In this document: positions 16,789-25,538 of the stretch, piece by piece
How the letters are laid out: the number at the start of each line of letters is the position of its first letter
Position numbering within the stretch: position 1 is the stretch's first letter
DNA from: Spirosoma pollinicola
GTDB lineage: Bacteria > Bacteroidota > Bacteroidia > Cytophagales > Spirosomataceae
DNA length: 64,000 bases
NCBI RefSeq assembly: GCF_002831565.1
Contig: NZ_CP025096.1
Location: 620,001-684,000 of the forward strand
Direction of reading: 5' to 3'
The notes under the pieces: model-generated
Databases searched by the model: none
Told to the model about the DNA's origin: nothing
What the model saw: only the letters and a program-made list of their open reading frames with translations
Translations under genes and position numbers: made by a program

Positions 16789-18207
16789 CTACGCGGTTTT
16801 GATCAGTTTCATTTCTACAGGGTCCCAGTTAATCACCTTTCGCTGCTCGGCACTCATGTTGGCCGCCAACGAGGGTGCAGCCGCCCGTAAGCCAAACTCG
16901 GCATCTTCTTTTACTAGCGACGGGTTATTTTCCCGAACGGCATTGAAGAACACAATCATGTGGTCGAGTCGGTCGTCGTAGCCAGCGGGCGTGTTGAACG
17001 CTACGGCCGGTTCGTTCTGCACCTGCCGGGTAAATTGTGCTGCCGGGTATTTCTGGTCGTACTGCCTGATGAACTCTTCCTGCATAGCTTGCGGATAAGT
17101 AAACAGGGCATCATAGCCCTTGCTGTACATGGGTGCGTTGGGCCGTTTAAGCCGATTCAGGACGAACGAATTCCAGCCAATATCGATGACCCCCTCCGTT
17201 CCAACCAGGCGCGTATGAATATCGCCACCAGCGCCCGTTGCCAGATTGACGCGGGTTGTGAACTGAAACGACGGATTTTTGTCAGTTTTCGGGTAATCCA
17301 TAATGGCGGTAACCAGGTCGTAGGCATCCCGGCCATCTTTCCAGAAATTCAAATCGCCCAGCGCAAAGATCCGGGTTGGCCCCTGCGAGCCCGTAATCGT
17401 ATGCACGCCGGTGAGCAGGTGGACAAATAAATCGCCGGCCACACCCGTTCCGTATTCTTTGTAGTTACGCCATCTGAAAAAGCGTTCGGCCTGAAAGGGG
17501 CGTTTGGGCGCATCGCCCAGAAACCGATCCCAATCCACATCCTTCGGGTTAAGGTTTGGCGGCAGCGTATACTGCCAGGCACCCAGCGCATCGGTACGGT
17601 CGAGAAACGTTTCGACGGATGTTAACTCGCCTATATCGCCCGCTTCGTATCGTTTTTTAGCTTCCAGTACAGCCGCACTGCTCGCCCGCTGACTACCCAC
17701 CTGGAAGACTTTTCCTGATTTCTTATGCGCACTGATCACCGCTTTCCCTTCGTCGATATGGTGAACCATGGGTTTTTCACAGTAGACATGCTTACCCGCC
17801 TGTAGCGCATCAATCGAGATACGGTCGTGCCAGTGATCGGGTACGCAAATCAGAACGGCGTCCACGTCTTTCCGAGCGAGTACTTCGCGGTAGTCGCGAG
17901 TCGTAAAAAGATCGTTGCCCCACACTTCTTTGGCCCGAACGAGTCGCGGGTCGTAGAGGTCAGCCACGGCAACGACTTTTGTTCCCGGCACTTTCAGCGC
18001 ACAATCGAGGTCGTAATGACCGATGATCCCTGCGCCGATCAAACCGATATTGATGGTGTCGGCCGCTGATCGGGGTTGTAATGGGGTAATAAGGTGGCCG
18101 GAACCAGCCTGCATGCCTACCTTTCCGGCATTCGCCAGTGTTGCGCCACCCGTCAGCAAGGCGGTGGTACCACTCAGTTGGCGGAGAAATTTACGTCTTG
18201 AATTCAT
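16789..18207 (-). CDS. Gfo/Idh/MocA-family oxidoreductase with Tat-type leader
   Basis: This 472-residue protein begins with a twin-arginine-like leader (MNSRRKFLRQLSGTTALLTGGATLANAG), so it should be exported folded with its cofactor. The mature part shows the NAD-binding Rossmann (INIGLIGAGIIGHYDLDCALKVPG), the EKP motif (HVYCEKPMVHHIDEGK) and the C-terminal domain (GTGVAGDLFVHLLTGVHTITGSQGP). The long Tat-exported versions are common in Bacteroidota and Planctomycetes sugar clusters. Having one exported and one cytosolic paralogue in a single operon suggests sequential steps on either side of the inner membrane. Substrate is unknown. Confidence 0.88.
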   Translation of the reverse strand: MNSRRKFLRQLSGTTALLTGGATLANAGKVGMQAGSGHLITPLQPRSAADTINIGLIGAGIIGHYDLDCALKVPGTKVVAVADLYDPRLVRAKEVWGNDLFTTRDYREVLARKDVDAVLICVPDHWHDRISIDALQAGKHVYCEKPMVHHIDEGKAVISAHKKSGKVFQVGSQRASSAAVLEAKKRYEAGDIGELTSVETFLDRTDALGAWQYTLPPNLNPKDVDWDRFLGDAPKRPFQAERFFRWRNYKEYGTGVAGDLFVHLLTGVHTITGSQGPTRIFALGDLNFWKDGRDAYDLVTAIMDYPKTDKNPSFQFTTRVNLATGAGGDIHTRLVGTEGVIDIGWNSFVLNRLKRPNAPMYSKGYDALFTYPQAMQEEFIRQYDQKYPAAQFTRQVQNEPAVAFNTPAGYDDRLDHMIVFFNAVRENNPSLVKEDAEFGLRAAAPSLAANMSAEQRKVINWDPVEMKLIKTA

Positions 18208-18234
18208 GAGAAATAAGGGGTTAGGGAAGCCTGT

Positions 18235-19191
18235 TCACTGGGGTTGGCTAAAACTGTAGAGCGCGGCCGGGTTGTCAATCATCAGTCGATTCCAGTAGTC
18301 TCCTAGACCGCGTTTGTTAAGCTCGTCCAGGAAGGTCGTCATCAGGTACGTTAGTCCCGGTTTGCCGCCGTACGATTGCCAGTAGGTGTTTCGGGCCGCG
18401 TCCATCCCGGCCGTAATCTGGTCAGGAAAGTCGGGCAGGAGCGCTTCCAGCAGCCGAAACGTTTGGTTATCGTCGCCGGTTTTCCAGCGAAACGCACTGT
18501 CGAATTCAACGCGGATGCCGGTTTGGAGCAAATCACGATGATACGCCAGATCAGGGTGTCGATCCATGTGCGAAATGACCACGTGACGCAGATTAGCCCC
18601 CAACTTAGCAAACCGTTCAGCCTGTTCCAGCGCATGAAGCCCGGAATTGGTGTGGGTCAGAATGGGGACGCCCGTTTCCAGGTGGGTATTCACTACGGCC
18701 CGAAAAATCAGTTCCTGATGCGGTGTTATGGGATCGTCGCCGGTGGCCAGTTTGACCATCCCCGCTTTGTGCGGAGTTCGCGCCAAAATCGGTCCGTTAT
18801 AATCAAAGGCGTCGATGCCTTCGATCACGTCGGCCATGAACAGGCGCGTGAGCTGGTCTTCGGAATACTTATACCGCCAGTGTGACAGCGGGTAATACTG
18901 CTCCAGGTGAATGCCCGTTGGTGCGATGATCTGAATACCCGTCCGGCGCGACACGTCGGCCAGTTTCAGCACATTGCGGCCACAGTTAGCGGGCATCGTA
19001 TCGACCATCGTCCGGCCCCCGGCTCCATACACACGTGTCAGCTCGTGGGCTACTTTATCGACATCGTTGAGCAAAAAATCGGGGTTCGCCAATGTTGGAA
19101 AGCTTTCCTCGATAATCAGGTGCTCATGGGCATAGGTGATCCCGGCTTGCGTGGCCGGTATGTCGCCCAAAACAGTTCGGATAAAGGCCAT
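18235..19191 (-). CDS. phosphotriesterase-family metal-dependent hydrolase
   Basis: This 318-residue TIM-barrel hydrolase has the full PTE metal-site set: HxH at H22/H24 (YAHEHL), the bridging lysine K147 (GMVKLATG), H180 (PILTHTNSG), H208 (VVISHMDRHPD) and D264 (ITAGMDAAR). PTE-homology proteins act as lactonases or on phosphorylated or acylated sugars more often than on organophosphates. Placed among sugar dehydrogenases, a sugar-lactone hydrolysis role is attractive but not provable. It sits 23-27 bp from its operon neighbours. Confidence 0.87.
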   Translation of the reverse strand: MAFIRTVLGDIPATQAGITYAHEHLIIEESFPTLANPDFLLNDVDKVAHELTRVYGAGGRTMVDTMPANCGRNVLKLADVSRRTGIQIIAPTGIHLEQYYPLSHWRYKYSEDQLTRLFMADVIEGIDAFDYNGPILARTPHKAGMVKLATGDDPITPHQELIFRAVVNTHLETGVPILTHTNSGLHALEQAERFAKLGANLRHVVISHMDRHPDLAYHRDLLQTGIRVEFDSAFRWKTGDDNQTFRLLEALLPDFPDQITAGMDAARNTYWQSYGGKPGLTYLMTTFLDELNKRGLGDYWNRLMIDNPAALYSFSQPQ

Positions 19192-19214
19192 AGCGTGGGT
19201 ACGTTCAGGTACGT

Positions 19215-20630
19215 TTACAGGGAAGAAGGAGAAGCAATCCGGCTCGGAAAGTTATTTTTCCAGCCGTCACGAGATGTATCAGCCAAGTCATCTGGTATGT
19301 CCAAAACGGCTCCGATTCGCAGCAAATCCTCCTGCAATCGAGCTATCGTCAGTTCATTGGCGGCTTCATCGGACTGCAACGACTGAACAGCGGCCAGCCC
19401 GGCGGCTTGTCCCATCGACATGGTTTGGGCCATAGATCGGCAGGAAGCATGGGCATCGTGCGTAGCCGAAAAACAGCGCCCCACCATCCAGACGTGCTGG
19501 CTGTTTTTGGGAACAATGGTGCCGTAAGGAACGCCATACACGCCGGAGCCGGGAATATATTCCCAGTAGGTTTCGGCGGCTCCGTTCTGGTCGTACCGGT
19601 GGTCTTCGATGGGCGCACCACAGAGAAAAATACGGTCGTCAGGCAGCAATCCGGCCAGGCATTCGTCCTTCGTTAGCCGATGTTCGCCGTATACGCGCCG
19701 GGTTTCCCGAACGCCAATCTGGTGCGACAAGCCGATGATATTGGACTGGGCAAAACCGGGTACATCGGCCTGAAAAAAGGATTCGTAAATGAACGACTGC
19801 CTGCGCCCTTCTATCTCCGCCTTCGTCAGTTCATCAGCATTCAGGGCCGACAGTCCGGCTACTTTTACGGCTACAGTCGAGATGCACTTTTGGGCGTTCA
19901 TCTCGTGGGCCGAGCCTTCTTTACGCGGTAACGGGTGCCGCCCGCTGTCGACGGCTTCTTTCATTTTTTTGGCCAGCATCTTTTTGCCGCCCGCCCGTTC
20001 GTACTCGTCCAGGTCGACGTTGCTCATCCGAAAGGTCGTTGTGAGGCTTTGCGCGGGTTCACGCTGACCGGCAATTTCGTAGGCGAAGCCCGCCAGATGG
20101 CAAAAATCGGCATCACCCGACGCGTCGATTACCCGGCGGGCCAGCACTTTCTGAAAGCCGCCTTTATTCCAGAAAACACAGGCGTATCGTTCGCCTTCGG
20201 AAGCCACGTCGATGAGGGTCGTGTGCAGCAGATACTGGATACCATACTGTTGAATCAACTGGTCCCAAACGAGTTTCAGTCGTTCGGGGTTGTAGTTCAC
20301 GCCCGTTCCGGCTCCATAGGTGTTGGGCCGCAGAAACACTGCTCCTGCCCTGTCTAGGTCGTTTACGATACGGTCGGGCCAGCCGCCCACGATTTTGCGG
20401 GGTGTTTGGCCGGGCGTAAAAAAACCGTAGAACGTATCGAGCATCTGGGTAGACGTGCCTCCCGGAAAGCCGTAGCGTTCTACCAGCATGACTGATAATT
20501 CCGGGCCCTGACCGGCCGCAGCCAAGGCCGCAACGCAACCTGCCGAACCGGCCCCAATAACGAGCAGATCGGTTTCGGCCAGAAGCGGCACGTGGAGGTG
20601 ATTGATAACGTTTGCCATGTTACACGCCAA
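19215..20630 (-). CDS. FAD-dependent oxidoreductase (FAD_oxidored family)
   Basis: This 471-residue protein has an N-terminal dinucleotide-binding motif (ETDLLVIGAGSAGCVAALAAAGQGPELSVMLVERYGFPGGTSTQMLDTFYGFF), typical of the FAD-dependent oxidoreductases found in carbohydrate clusters. The middle has RVIDASGDADFCHLAGF and the C-terminus VWMVGRCFSATHDAHASCRSMAQTMSMGQAAGLAAVQSL, matching the conserved final FAD contact. There is no signal peptide. Its start overlaps the end of the upstream isomerase gene by 11 bp, which implies translational coupling. The electron acceptor and substrate are not known. Confidence 0.85.
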   Translation of the reverse strand: MACNMANVINHLHVPLLAETDLLVIGAGSAGCVAALAAAGQGPELSVMLVERYGFPGGTSTQMLDTFYGFFTPGQTPRKIVGGWPDRIVNDLDRAGAVFLRPNTYGAGTGVNYNPERLKLVWDQLIQQYGIQYLLHTTLIDVASEGERYACVFWNKGGFQKVLARRVIDASGDADFCHLAGFAYEIAGQREPAQSLTTTFRMSNVDLDEYERAGGKKMLAKKMKEAVDSGRHPLPRKEGSAHEMNAQKCISTVAVKVAGLSALNADELTKAEIEGRRQSFIYESFFQADVPGFAQSNIIGLSHQIGVRETRRVYGEHRLTKDECLAGLLPDDRIFLCGAPIEDHRYDQNGAAETYWEYIPGSGVYGVPYGTIVPKNSQHVWMVGRCFSATHDAHASCRSMAQTMSMGQAAGLAAVQSLQSDEAANELTIARLQEDLLRIGAVLDIPDDLADTSRDGWKNNFPSRIASPSSL

Positions 20631-21513
20631 AATGTTTGCGTACCACCTGCCGACTCATTTTCAGGCTCTCACGAATAGGCCGGGTGGGCGTAAATCCGGC
20701 CGGGAAAGCAAGCTCAACGGTCATATCGCCCGCAAAACCAAGCTGTTTTAACTGACGGGAAATAGCCCCGAAATCCATGATGCCTTCGCCCACGGCTTCG
20801 GGCCAGACGCCCGTCCAGAGGTGGTCGCGGAGGTGCATGTAAACGATTTTGTCGGCGTAGGTTTTCAGGAACGTGGGTACGTCTACTTTGGCCTGAAACA
20901 GCCAGTCGAGGTCGGGGCCAAGCTTGTGATCGGGGATTCGCTGGAGGGTATTCTGCAGGTCAAAAATCCCGTCGGCCACTTCATACGTGTGGTTATGCAG
21001 ATTCGGCACCACCTTGTACTGCTTGCCAATGGCATCAATCTGACGCAGAGTATCGGCCTGTACATTAAATTCTTCGGGCGTTTTTTTGCGTCGGGCATCA
21101 CCCACCGACAGGCCCAGTACACGGCCCTTGAGTTGAGCAATGCGTTCAATGATTTTCCCGGCATTATCCACATTTTCGGCCTGCTTCTTCTTGTCCCAAA
21201 GGTTCTGCCCGTGGGAAGCTCCGATCACCGATACCCCCGTCTGTTGAATCAGATCGCCAATTTTCGAGACTGCATCATCGTGCTCCAGGGCAACGCCCAT
21301 TAATTCAATCGCATCAAAACCGGCGTATTTCACGTCGGCAAACACCTGATCGAGAACCGGGGAACAATCGTACCTGGGCTTGTCGGATGAAAAGACCCAG
21401 ACATGCGCTCCTACGACCGGTTTGCGAGCCAGCGGCATACGCCCGGCCAGCAGCGGTTGCTGTACCAGGGCCAATGCCCCGGTGGTGGCGCCTAAAAAAT
21501 CGCGACGGTTCAT
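20620..21513 (-). CDS. xylose-isomerase-like TIM barrel (sugar phosphate isomerase/epimerase) with Tat-like leader
   Basis: This 297-residue protein has an N-terminal twin-arginine-like leader (MNRRDFLGATTGALALVQQPLLAG). The barrel shows FDAIELMGVALEHDD, VIGASHGQNLWDKKKQAENVDN, VVPNLHNHTYEV, GPDLDWLFQAKVD and YADKIVYMHLRDHLW, the usual AP_endonuc_2 metal-ligand segments. Members isomerise or epimerise sugars, or cleave 3-keto glycosides in Bacteroidota catabolic clusters. The overlap with both neighbours (11 bp downstream, TGATG upstream) places it firmly in the operon. Its leader suggests periplasmic action beside the Tat-type Gfo/Idh/MocA protein. Confidence 0.85.
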   Translation of the reverse strand: MNRRDFLGATTGALALVQQPLLAGRMPLARKPVVGAHVWVFSSDKPRYDCSPVLDQVFADVKYAGFDAIELMGVALEHDDAVSKIGDLIQQTGVSVIGASHGQNLWDKKKQAENVDNAGKIIERIAQLKGRVLGLSVGDARRKKTPEEFNVQADTLRQIDAIGKQYKVVPNLHNHTYEVADGIFDLQNTLQRIPDHKLGPDLDWLFQAKVDVPTFLKTYADKIVYMHLRDHLWTGVWPEAVGEGIMDFGAISRQLKQLGFAGDMTVELAFPAGFTPTRPIRESLKMSRQVVRKHFGV

Positions 21514-22340
21514 CAGGATTGCTGGGTTGTTAGTGAACGGGTTTGCTCGCTTACGTATGAAGGAATGCCAACGTGCTGGTACAGTTTGGCGAGTCGATGG
21601 GCATGTTCGTCGTAGGCACTTTCGAAAAGCGTTACGGCCCGTTCGGCACCCACTACATTGGCGGCAGATAGTACTTTGGGCGGTTGTCCCGCTTCGGTTA
21701 ACAGTCGCGCCACTTCGGCTTTGATACAGTTCACCAGCACCACGCCACCCAGCGTTGAGCCGGGCGCTACGGGCGTGTCCAGCCCAGGAATTGTGAGCAT
21801 GGCATCGCCAACGGGGGCACCCGTGTCGAGAATAAGGTCGGCAAAATCGCTCAGTTTTTTGCCATCGGTCCGTTTGCTGGTGCTTTTATCGGCATGTTCT
21901 TTCGTTACCAGTGCTACCACTTTTACCCCCTGACGCTGAAACAATTCGGCCATTTCGATGGGTACCACATTGGAACCGCTCGACGAGATAACCAGCGCCG
22001 AATCCAGATCTGATAATTCATAGTTTCGCAGAATCCGGTCGGCCAGTCCAGGTACGTTCTCCAGAAACATAGCCTGCCGCTGTCCATTGGCGCCAACAAC
22101 CAGATTATGAAACGACAGAGACAGCTCGACGATGGGGTTGAATCCCGGAAACGAACCGTAGCGCGGCCACATTTCCTCAACCATGATTCGACTGTGACCG
22201 CTGCCGAAGAGGTGAACCATGCGCCCGGCCAGAATTGTCTGGCTAAACCAGTTGGCCGCCTGCTGAATAGCTCCCGCCTGTGCTTCGATAGTGGTGAGAA
22301 TGTCTCTTGATCGTTGAATGTACTCCGCTGTGAGGGTCAT
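21513..22340 (-). CDS. SIS-domain protein (UPF0309-like)
   Basis: This 275-residue cytosolic protein contains a sugar isomerase (SIS) domain: MVHLFGSGHSRIMVEEMWPRYGSFPGFNPIVEL, then SALVISSSGSNVVPIEMAELFQRQGVKVVALVTKEHA. The GSGHS and SSSGSN loops are the phosphosugar-binding sites. The N-terminal helical part matches the UPF0309 group, often found with ROK kinases and N-acetyl or amino-sugar genes. Its stop overlaps the start of the downstream isomerase gene (TGATG). With the ROK kinase 11 bp upstream, a kinase-then-isomerase pair acting on a phosphorylated (amino) sugar is the simplest reading. Confidence 0.87.
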   Translation of the reverse strand: MTLTAEYIQRSRDILTTIEAQAGAIQQAANWFSQTILAGRMVHLFGSGHSRIMVEEMWPRYGSFPGFNPIVELSLSFHNLVVGANGQRQAMFLENVPGLADRILRNYELSDLDSALVISSSGSNVVPIEMAELFQRQGVKVVALVTKEHADKSTSKRTDGKKLSDFADLILDTGAPVGDAMLTIPGLDTPVAPGSTLGGVVLVNCIKAEVARLLTEAGQPPKVLSAANVVGAERAVTLFESAYDEHAHRLAKLYQHVGIPSYVSEQTRSLTTQQS

Positions 22341-22351
22341 GGTGGTTTCGT

Positions 22352-23236
22352 TTAGTCGTTCAGGAAAGCTGCGGCACCAATGGCCCCGGCCCAGTCTTGA
22401 AAATGTGCTTTACAAATGGTTGTCTTTTTACCCGCTGGTCGCCACTCGAACAGGTTAAGGAATGTCTCAAGTGGAGCTAGTAACGCCTGGTCGGCCTGCA
22501 TAATGCCGCCACCCAACACGACCACTTCGGGCGAAAAGGCATTGGCCATTGAGGCAATCGACACCGCCAGTTGCCGGATTGAGGTCAGCCACACCTGGGT
22601 AGCCAGCGGCTCGCCCTGCCGGTAGCCATCCACCAGTTCATGCGTGGTGTTGTATCGCCCAAACGAGCGTCGTCCCACCGTCACATTGCCAATGGCGTCT
22701 TCCAGACTTCCGGGCATATTTGTCACGTCAAGTTGCGTGCTATTGGCCTGTACTGTGGTGTGTCCCAGATGACCCGCCATCTGGAAAAATCCCTGATAGA
22801 GGTGACCGTTCAGTAGCAGACCTCCCCCAACGCCGGTACCCAGGGTAAGCATCAGCCCATGCTGTATGTTTTTCAGGGCACCAAATCGGGCTTCGGCCAT
22901 CAGGGCTGCGTGGGCATCGTTCAGCACCCGTACAGGTTTGCCCAAATGCGTCGACCAGTCGAAGCCTTCCAGTCCCTGCAACCGGCCCGGCATACAGGCA
23001 ATCGTTCGATTATCGGGAGCCGGTAAGCCCGGTGCCGACAACCCAATACCCTGAATAGGTTCCGTTGCCAGTTGCGTCAACGCCTGTGCGGTATCCGCTA
23101 CGGCCCGTTGCCAGTTGCTGCTGTCGCCGTCGCCGGTTGGGGTAGTTAATTGGTGAATCACAACGCCCGTCAGTGTGTCGATCAACGCCCCTTTGATGCG
23201 TGTTCCCCCTAAATCGATGCCTATTGCCTGACTCAA
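22352..23236 (-). CDS. ROK-family sugar kinase lacking the zinc-finger cysteines
   Basis: This 294-residue protein has the ATP-binding phosphate-1 loop at its N-terminus (AIGIDLGGTRIKGALID), the sugar-binding VLNDAHAALMAEARFGA region, the phosphate-2 loop (GLMLTLGTGVGGGLLLNGHLYQG) and the adenosine motif (VVVLGGGIMQAD). ROK kinases normally have a CxCGxxGCxE zinc motif after the conserved GH. Here the equivalent stretch (GHLGHTTVQANSTQ...NMPGSLEDAIGN) has no cysteine. It is the first gene of the tight operon and should phosphorylate the imported hexose or amino sugar. Confidence 0.87.
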   Translation of the reverse strand: MSQAIGIDLGGTRIKGALIDTLTGVVIHQLTTPTGDGDSSNWQRAVADTAQALTQLATEPIQGIGLSAPGLPAPDNRTIACMPGRLQGLEGFDWSTHLGKPVRVLNDAHAALMAEARFGALKNIQHGLMLTLGTGVGGGLLLNGHLYQGFFQMAGHLGHTTVQANSTQLDVTNMPGSLEDAIGNVTVGRRSFGRYNTTHELVDGYRQGEPLATQVWLTSIRQLAVSIASMANAFSPEVVVLGGGIMQADQALLAPLETFLNLFEWRPAGKKTTICKAHFQDWAGAIGAAAFLND

Positions 23237-23299
23237 TGTGGTTACTGGTTAATTGGTGGAGTAGTTAAGTAGCTATTGACCAGTTAACTAATCAACTAC

Positions 23300-23388
23300 T
23301 TTTTGTCATCCCGACGCAGGAGGGATCTTCGGCAGATATAAAATTCCCAGTTTATCGGAGATCCATCCTGCGTCGGGATGACAAAAAA
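23300..23388. repeat. REP-like inverted repeat / hairpin between operon genes
   Basis: TTTTTGTCATCCCGACGCAG and its reverse complement face each other across about 45 bp, and the inner GGATCT blocks also pair. The GTCATCCCGACG...GGGATCT sequence is of the kind found as dispersed palindromes in many Bacteroidota genomes. It lies between the SDR gene and the ROK kinase and may end or attenuate transcription. Confidence 0.7.
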
Positions 23389-23452
23389 TAATTCATACCA
23401 ACTTGCTTATAATCAAACATTTATAAACTAAACTATTTCGTTACACTACTTC

Positions 23453-24241
23453 CTACACCTGTCCTTCGCTGACACTCCAGCCGCCATCGATGGATAGGAC
23501 TTGACCGGTTGCGAAGCGGGATTCGTCGGACAGGAAGAAAACGGCGGCACCATCCAGATCATCGGGTTGACCGATACGCCCCCCATCGAGTGGTTGTTTG
23601 GTTTTGATAAAGGAGACAATGGTGTCGTCCTGCGCGGCCCGTTGCGCCATAGGTGTTTCCACCAGTGCGGGAGCCAGGAGATTTATGCGGATGTCGTTGG
23701 CGGCATAGTAACTGGCAATGGATCGTGTGAAGCCAATTGCGGCCGACTTGGTAGCGGCATAGGCGTGGGTGGCGAAATACATTTTGGAGGGCGAGTAACC
23801 CAGCACCGAACCCATGTTCAGAATGCTACCGCCTGTTCCCTGCGCCAGAAACGCCTGTACTGCCGCCTGGTTGGATAGCATGAGCGAGGTCAGGTTCAGG
23901 TTGAAGGTATAATTCCAGCCATCCAGCGTCAATTCGTGCAGCGGCCCATCGCCGAACCGTCGGCCGCTACCACCCGCAACGTGATACAGGCCATCGAAGC
24001 CGCCAAATTCCTGCTGGCAACGGGCAATGGCGGTTTGGGCCGTTGCCGGATCGATAGCGTCACCGCTGAGGGCAATCCCCCGTCCCTGAAGCTGAGCTTC
24101 GGCTCGGCGACCGTTTTCAGCATCCCGCCCAACGACAACCACCTGTGCCCCTTCGGCTATAAACGCTTTGGCGGCTGATAGCCCCAGGCCCGTTGTACCA
24201 CCGATAACGACAATTCGCTTGTCTGCCAACCTCCGATCCAT
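23453..24241 (-). CDS. short-chain dehydrogenase/reductase
   Basis: This 262-residue classical SDR has a cofactor motif (RIVVIGGTTGLGLSAAKAFIAEGAQVVVVGRD), the NxxG-like strand, the catalytic serine region (SILNMGSVLGYSPS), and YxxxK in HAYAATKSAAIGFTRSIA. The C-terminus (SRFATGQVLSIDGGWSV) is the standard SDR ending. It shares the strand of the downstream sugar operon, separated by 216 bp containing a hairpin. It faces the GntR gene with a palindromic operator in between, so both may answer to that regulator. Substrate is probably a sugar or sugar acid, by context. Confidence 0.9.
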   Translation of the reverse strand: MDRRLADKRIVVIGGTTGLGLSAAKAFIAEGAQVVVVGRDAENGRRAEAQLQGRGIALSGDAIDPATAQTAIARCQQEFGGFDGLYHVAGGSGRRFGDGPLHELTLDGWNYTFNLNLTSLMLSNQAAVQAFLAQGTGGSILNMGSVLGYSPSKMYFATHAYAATKSAAIGFTRSIASYYAANDIRINLLAPALVETPMAQRAAQDDTIVSFIKTKQPLDGGRIGQPDDLDGAAVFFLSDESRFATGQVLSIDGGWSVSEGQV

Positions 24242-24305
24242 ACGATGTAATCAATCCAGTGTCAATTCCTGATCCGAAGGTATATAACTTCATTTTAAAA
24301 GCCAA

Positions 24306-24323
24306 AACTTATTATAATAAGTT
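24306..24323. promoter_or_regulatory. perfect 18-bp palindrome, putative GntR operator
   Basis: AACTTATTATAATAAGTT is a perfect palindrome in the gap between the divergent SDR and GntR genes. A 15/18 match lies upstream of susC at 30708-30725. Confidence 0.65.
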
Positions 24324-24446
24324 TTTATAAATTTTTATAAAATTTTGATTATTAGAAATATGTGTCAACTATGTAAGGAGTTATTATTAAAGGAAATCCT
24401 TTCGATTCAAGCTTATATTCTTTCTTTTGTTACTTTTGTGAGTATC

Positions 24447-25196
24447 ATGACCGACCAGCCATCGCGCATTCCGCAATACCGTTATTTATATGAACTGCTC
24501 CGGCAGGATATTATCCGGGGTGTTTTTAAGGTTGGCGACTTATTGCCCTCCGAAAGTGTATTACAGCAGCAATACCGGCTAACCCAGCCCACCATTCGGC
24601 AGGCCTTATTGTTGCTGGTTCAGGAAGGTTATATTAAAAAGCACCAGGGCAAAGGCAGTATTGTGCAGGCCATTCCAATTGGGCTTGGCGTGATGTCTCT
24701 AAAAACACATGCCATCACAGGCGAGGATAAACCGACGGTTTCGGATGACCTCACGGCTGAACGGATCACCACCACTATCCTTACCAAACCGTATCTGTGT
24801 TCCTTTCCGGAAGACTTCCAGTTCTACCCATCTGGCGAAGACACACAGGCCGAGTTTTACGGTGTTGAGCGATTACGGTCGGTGAACGACACCCCGGTGT
24901 TTGTTGAAAAGCTGATCTTACCCAACCGGTATCTGCCCACGTTCACCCGCCAACGCCTGGCCAACCGATCATTTTTTGACTTATTACGGGCCAAATATGG
25001 CTTAGTCGTAACGGGAGGAGAGCAAAAGATACAGGCCCTACCTGCCCATGAACGGGTTGCCACTCAACTCCGGGTTGACGTAGGGCATCCAGTTCTTCGT
25101 CTGGAGAAGCGGATCGACACGAATAAATCGGATTTTAGTTTTTTCTCACTTCTGTTTGCCCGTACCGATCAGTTTCTGTTACAGGGCCGGTTTTAA
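24447..25196 (+). CDS. GntR/HutC-family regulator with UTRA domain
   Basis: From ATG 24447 the protein has 249 residues. An N-terminal GntR winged HTH (RIPQYRYLYELLRQDIIRGVFKVGDLLPSESVLQQQYRLTQPTIRQALLLLVQEGYIKKHQGKGSIV) is followed by a UTRA effector domain (EFYGVERLRSVNDTPVFVEKLILPNRYLP...LRVDVGHPVLRLEKRIDTNKSDFSFFSLLFAR). A TACTTTTG box (Bacteroidota TAnnTTTG type) sits only about 10 bp before this ATG, so the mRNA may be nearly leaderless. The frame stays open 102 bp upstream but without family similarity. UTRA domains sense phosphorylated sugars or similar metabolites, which fits control of the adjacent sugar genes and susCD. Confidence 0.88.
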   Translation: MTDQPSRIPQYRYLYELLRQDIIRGVFKVGDLLPSESVLQQQYRLTQPTIRQALLLLVQEGYIKKHQGKGSIVQAIPIGLGVMSLKTHAITGEDKPTVSDDLTAERITTTILTKPYLCSFPEDFQFYPSGEDTQAEFYGVERLRSVNDTPVFVEKLILPNRYLPTFTRQRLANRSFFDLLRAKYGLVVTGGEQKIQALPAHERVATQLRVDVGHPVLRLEKRIDTNKSDFSFFSLLFARTDQFLLQGRF

Positions 25197-25538
25197 CAAG
25201 TATGTAATGAAGCGCCATATACTGTGGTGTACGTGTAGCCGTATATCCATTTGTTCGAGTCCGTCGACAGAATCATATCTGACCTAACGAACTGAGCTGA
25301 TCGATCAGAAAAGGCAAGCGCAGCTTAAGTGAACGCCGATTGACCAGTTCTCAGGAAAACCATGGTTTTAACATCGGTCCAACTCAATTTGTAGCAGGCG
25401 CATTTTAATCTGAAAGTAATTTTACGAACCCTCTATCAAAAAAATATCCTCTGTCAGCATTGCCGATAGAGGATATAAAACCAACCTATTATGAATTATT
25501 CTGCTTAATACCATGTGGGCTGCAGCACCCAGCATAGA
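25197..25538. other. intergenic between convergent GntR and susD
   Basis: I see no gene here. A short inverted repeat near 25350-25380 (AAAACCATGGTTTT) and a second near 25440-25470 (TATCCTCTGTCAGCATTG with GATAGAGGATATA) probably act as terminators for the convergent genes. Confidence 0.4.
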
